A stretch of DNA of 64,000 nt from Clostridia bacterium UC5.1-1D2. Its GTDB lineage: Bacteria > Bacillota > Clostridia > Lachnospirales > Lachnospiraceae. The translations under genes were made by a program, and so were the position numbers. The notes beneath the pieces are model-generated. The model was not told the DNA's origin. It worked only from the letters and a program-made list of their open reading frames with translations, and made no database searches. Location of the stretch: NCBI GenBank assembly GCA_001304855.1, contig BBZN01000005.1, forward strand, positions 62,001-126,000. The letters run 5' to 3'. This document shows, one piece after another, positions 61,118 through 64,000 of this stretch; position 1 is the stretch's first letter; every line of letters begins with the position of its first letter.

Positions 61118-62477
61118 ATGCCGAAAGCAGCCCTTCATAACCTGGGATGCAAAGTAAATGCTTATGAAACTGAGGCTATGCAGCAGCAGCTGGAAGCCAG
61201 GGGATATGAGATCGTGCCCTTTGATGAAAAGGCGGATGTTTATATTATAAATACCTGCTCTGTCACCAACATCGCAGACCGGAAATCCCGCCAGATGCTT
61301 CACCGGGCAAAGAAGCTGAACCCTGAGGCCGTGGTGGTGGCTGCCGGCTGCTATGTGCAGGTGGCGGCGGATTCCCTGAAAGAAGACGGGGCGGTGGATG
61401 TAATTATCGGAAATAATAAAAAGGGAGAGCTGGCTGATATTCTGGAGTCCGCCCTCAAAAAAAGGGGGAGAAAGACAGCTCCCTCCATTTGGTGGACATT
61501 GCACAGGCCCGAGACTACGAATCCCTCCACCTGAGCCGGATGTCGGATCATACCAGAGCCTTTATCAAGGTTCAGGACGGCTGCAATCAGTTCTGCAGCT
61601 ACTGCATTATACCCTATGCCAGAGGGCGGGTGAGAAGCAGGCGCCGGAGGACGTTGTACGGGAAGTTGAGGAGCTGGTGGCCGGGGGATATAAGGAAGTG
61701 GTGATGACCGGAATCCACCTGAGCTCCTACGGTATGGAGCACAAGGAGGAGGGGCCGGGTACAGGGGGGCAACTGGGATCACGGGCCGCTTTTGGATTTG
61801 ATAAGAAGGATTCACGCCGTTCCCGGCCTGGAGCGCATCCGCTTAGGTTCCCTGGAGCCAAGGATAATCACGGAGGAGTTTGCCGGGGCTCTGGCTGCAA
61901 TGCCGGGGTTCTGCCCCCATTTCCATCTGTCCCTTCAGAGCGGCTGTGATGAGACGCTAAAACGGATGAACCGCCATTACACCACAGAGGATTATCTCCG
62001 GCGGTGCGAAATCCTGAGAAACTCCTTTGCAGATCCTGCCATAACCACAGACGTGATTGCAGGCTTTCCCGGCGAAACCGACCAGGAGTTTCAAAAGACC
62101 AGGGAATTTCTGGAAAAGGTGCATTTCTATGAGATGCATGTTTTTAAATACTCCAGGAGGGCGGGAACCAGGGCGCAGTGATGCCTGACCAGGTGCCGGA
62201 GCCGGTAAAAGGGCAGAGGAGCGATATCCTTCTTGAACTGGGGGCGGCTATGTCCAGGGAGTACCGCAGCCGGTTTGCGGGCAGAGAAGTTTCTGTGCTC
62301 TTTGAGGAGAGGACGGAGATTGAGGGCAGGAGATATATGACCGGCTTTACGCCCCAGTATGTGAAAGCGGCTCTTTTGCTTCAGTCTGACGGCGGGGAAA
62401 ATGAACTGGCCGGGCGGATATACAGAGTCAGGGCCGGGGAAATTTTAAAGGATCAGTTTCTGACAGTGGAATTATAG
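61118..62477 (+). CDS. mtaB: tRNA t6A37 methylthiotransferase MtaB (four frameshifts)
   Basis: Radical-SAM enzyme adding ms2 to t6A37. N-terminal UPF0004 domain: [41 protein letters not shown] (three cluster Cys). Radical-SAM motif: [20 protein letters not shown]. Later [37 protein letters not shown] and the TRAM domain ([20 protein letters not shown]). Breaks near 61475, 61635, 61775 and 62178. About 453 residues. LGCKVN at the start separates it from MiaB. Confidence 0.93.
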
Positions 62478-62572
62478 AAAAAATAGGAATAAAAAGCAGG
62501 AAAAGACAGAAAGATTGTGCGACATTTTCCAAAAAGGGCACATTTAATGTAAAAAATTAAGAAAATAGTCTA

Positions 62573-62601
62573 TTGCCGAATGGTGAAATATAGGGTAGAA
62601 T
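62573..62601 (+). promoter_or_regulatory. promoter of ireB
   Basis: TTGCCG (62573-62578), 17-bp spacer, TAGAAT (62596-62601), 29 bp before ATG 62631. Confidence 0.65.
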
Positions 62602-62630
62602 AAGAAAGAATACTTAAAGGACGTGATGAC

Positions 62631-62891
62631 ATGGGCAATATAAGTGAGACACAATATTTTCAGGCTGTTCAGGACAAGAAGATGGAAGTCAGTGATGTGC
62701 TGGAGCAGGTGTATATTGCCTTGACCGAGAAAGGATATAACCCTATCAATCAGATTGTGGGATATATCATGTCTGGGGACCCGACTTATATTACCAGCCA
62801 TAAGGGCGCCAGAAGTCTTATCATGAAGGTAGAACGGGATGAGATTCTGGAGGAACTGATGGCTGTGTATATTGATGCCTGTCTCCGGTAG
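62631..62891 (+). CDS. ireB: IreB-family regulatory phosphoprotein (UPF0297)
   Basis: Intact, 86 residues: [40 protein letters not shown] and [14 protein letters not shown] are near-invariant in the family. In enterococci IreB is phosphorylated by the PASTA kinase IreK and affects cephalosporin resistance. It precedes ruvX and DUF1292, the standard Firmicutes order, though with an unusual gap of 259 bp. Confidence 0.95.
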   Translation: MGNISETQYFQAVQDKKMEVSDVLEQVYIALTEKGYNPINQIVGYIMSGDPTYITSHKGARSLIMKVERDEILEELMAVYIDACLR

Positions 62892-63150
62892 ACATTTGCA
62901 TGTTTGAAACATCGTTGTTCCTGTGAGAAGCAGGGATTTTCAAATATGCTGTTCGGAACAGGCAGTGTGCGCGCTTCGTGAGAAAAGAGAAGGTCCCTTC
63001 CGGGATCTTCGGGCAATGTACGGATATGGGATATGAGAGGGATGCATCAGTTGGTGGATAACCAGCTGGTTTTGTTGTGCATTCATTTATTTCTGCGGAA
63101 TGACCGGTCAAACAGCGTTTTTGGATAGAGACAGTCGGAGGAAATTGAAT
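62892..63150 (+). other. gap between ireB and ruvX
   Basis: No supported gene. A 28-codon frame at 63041-63127 has no ribosome binding site and no recognisable product. I saw no strong terminator or promoter. A GAATGACCGGTCAAAC dyad lies near 63097. Confidence 0.4.
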
Positions 63151-63602
63151 ATGAGAATTATGGGGCTGGATTACGGCTCGAAAACAGTTGGGTGGCAGTC
63201 TGCGATTCTTTGGGCATTACGGCGCAGACCGTGGAAACTATAACCAGGAAGGAAGAGGACAAGCTGCGCCGGACTTTGGCGAGAATTGAGGCTTTAATCG
63301 ATGAATATGCGATTGAACGCATTGTTCTTGGATATCCTAAGAATATGAACAATACCATCGGAGAGCGGGCCAGAAAGACGGAGGAATTGAAAACGGCTTT
63401 GGAACGGCGCACCGGACTTCCCGTTATTCTGTGGGATGAACGGCTGACTACGGTGGCGGCAAACCGGGTTCTTATGGAGAGCGGCGTGCGCAGGGAGCAC
63501 AGGAAAGAAAGTGTGGACCAGATTGCGGCAGCCATGATACTTCAGGGATATCTGGATTCTCTGAGCACAGAGGAAAAGAGCCGGATAGCGGAAGGAAAGT
63601 GA
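63151..63602 (+). CDS. ruvX: Holliday junction resolvase-like protein RuvX/YqgF (one frameshift)
   Basis: RNase H-like fold: [14 protein letters not shown](V)AV at the start (shift near 63190), [36 protein letters not shown] and [16 protein letters not shown]. These hold the acidic active residues. Acts in 16S rRNA 5'-end processing. ATG 63151 has GGAGG at 63137-63141. Confidence 0.93.
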
Positions 63603-63636
63603 TTTTCAGACATGCTCTGGAATACGGGAGAGAATG

Positions 63637-63918
63637 ATGGAAGATAAAAAGGACGCCTTAATAACAATGACGGCGGATTCGGGAGAATCTGTGGATTTTT
63701 ATGTATTAGAAGAAACCAGGATTAATGCAAGGGGATATCTGCTTGTGACAGACGCGCCGGAGGGCGAGGACGGGGAATGCTATATTCTTAAAGATGTATC
63801 CGGCCCTCAGGATGCGGAAGCTGTGTATGAGTTCGTGGAAGATGACCGGGAGCTGGACGGCCTTATGGGCGTCTTTGAAGAGCTTTTGAGCGATGCGGAT
63901 GTGGACCTTGAAAAATAG
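63637..63918 (+). CDS. DUF1292 (YrzB-like) protein
   Basis: Intact, 93 residues, acidic. DSGESVDFYVLEETRINARG and YLLVTDAPEGEDGECYILKD are typical. ATG 63634 is directly upstream in frame and is equally possible. Conserved after ruvX in Firmicutes; function unknown. Confidence 0.9.
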   Translation: MEDKKDALITMTADSGESVDFYVLEETRINARGYLLVTDAPEGEDGECYILKDVSGPQDAEAVYEFVEDDRELDGLMGVFEELLSDADVDLEK

Positions 63919-63936
63919 AGATATGGAGGAACGAAA

Positions 63937-64000
63937 TTGAATTTAGAAGAAAACCAGAATACAACAGAGACGAAAGACCAGGCTCCGGCAGTGCAGCAGC
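63937..64000 (+). CDS. start of next gene, probably ribonuclease J (partial)
   Basis: TTG 63937 follows GGAGGAACGAAA. Only 21 codons are inside the window, giving a Gln/Thr/Glu-rich disordered start (LEENQNTTETKDQAPAVQQ). RNase J proteins of Lachnospiraceae often have such a tail and often follow the ruvX-DUF1292 pair. That identity is inference. Confidence 0.5.
   Translation, partial: MNLEENQNTTETKDQAPAVQQ

Noticed and set aside
63041..63127. 28-codon frame between ireB and ruvX
   Set aside because: No ribosome binding site, no family, and the length is expected by chance.

Overview
The window looks like chromosome from a Gram-positive anaerobe of the Clostridia, most likely Lachnospiraceae (Clostridium cluster XIVa). 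The basis is strong AGGAGG-type ribosome binding sites, family choice (MsrAB fusion, DUF3795, YheO-type regulator, membrane pyrophosphatase, IreB-RuvX-DUF1292 block, choline-binding-type repeats, HPr-like protein) and moderate GC. I see no rRNA, tRNA, CRISPR array or intact prophage. A striking property of the whole window is that most multi-exon-looking genes are single genes cut by one-base frameshifts. I place about 70, in about 38 genes, mostly readable as loss of one base from a short homopolymer. Conserved genes such as prmA, rsmE, mtaB, the cysteine desulfurase, ruvX and deoB are hit, often more than once. I read this as mainly sequence or assembly error, so I give reconstructed full-length genes as CDS and say where each breaks. 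True decay is called only where large segments are missing: the IS4 transposase, the PrfH-like gene and the DpnII endonuclease relic.

Layout. 1-2.7 kb: terminator, IS4-family transposase remnant, a secreted transglutaminase-like protein. 2.8-6.3 kb: MATE exporter, MsrAB, a MerR regulator with a classic 19-bp-spacer palindromic promoter. 6.4-9.6 kb: a release-factor-H-like gene lacking its GGQ domain, a DpnM/DpnA methyltransferase pair and the ruins of the cognate DpnII endonuclease, then two small genes. 9.65-13 kb (minus): thiamine salvage operon thiM-thiE-HAD-thiD behind a TPP riboswitch with a clear terminator. 13-19.6 kb: divergent GntR/DapA-family lyase and cupin-TRAP transporter-SDR units sharing a duplicated TGTATACA operator. 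19.7-24.2 kb: two-component system, a lipoprotein, a DUF305 protein.

24.4-32.9 kb is a purine-nucleoside uptake and salvage locus: BMP lipoprotein, ATPase, two permeases, GntR/UTRA regulator, deoD, nucleoside hydrolase, deoB. A perfect 17-bp palindrome follows its promoter. 33-36 kb: WYL regulator with an operator-like dyad inside its promoter, DUF3795, TfoX-like and CofE-like genes. 36.1-43.6 kb: YheO-type regulator, polar amino-acid ABC transporter, RidA, a D-threonine-aldolase-fold enzyme, an aspartate-dehydrogenase-like protein and a 2-hydroxyacid dehydrogenase. Together these suggest import and catabolism of a D-hydroxy-amino acid. 43.8-48.3 kb: two zinc-ribbon proteins and a membrane pyrophosphatase (minus).

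48.6-55.2 kb: two secreted proteins with cell-wall-binding repeats flank a MarR gene and a heterodimeric multidrug-type ABC exporter with one degenerate ATPase. 55.6-64 kb is housekeeping: TSUP permease, prmA-rsmE-cysteine desulfurase-thiI, HPr-like protein, mtaB, ireB, ruvX, DUF1292, and the first codons of a gene that is probably RNase J. A family of roughly 75-150 bp elements with CGTAAC(C/A)GTTCAGG-type inverted ends occurs at about 42.55, 43.6 and 54.4 kb. One copy supplies the C-terminal codons of the 2-hydroxyacid dehydrogenase.
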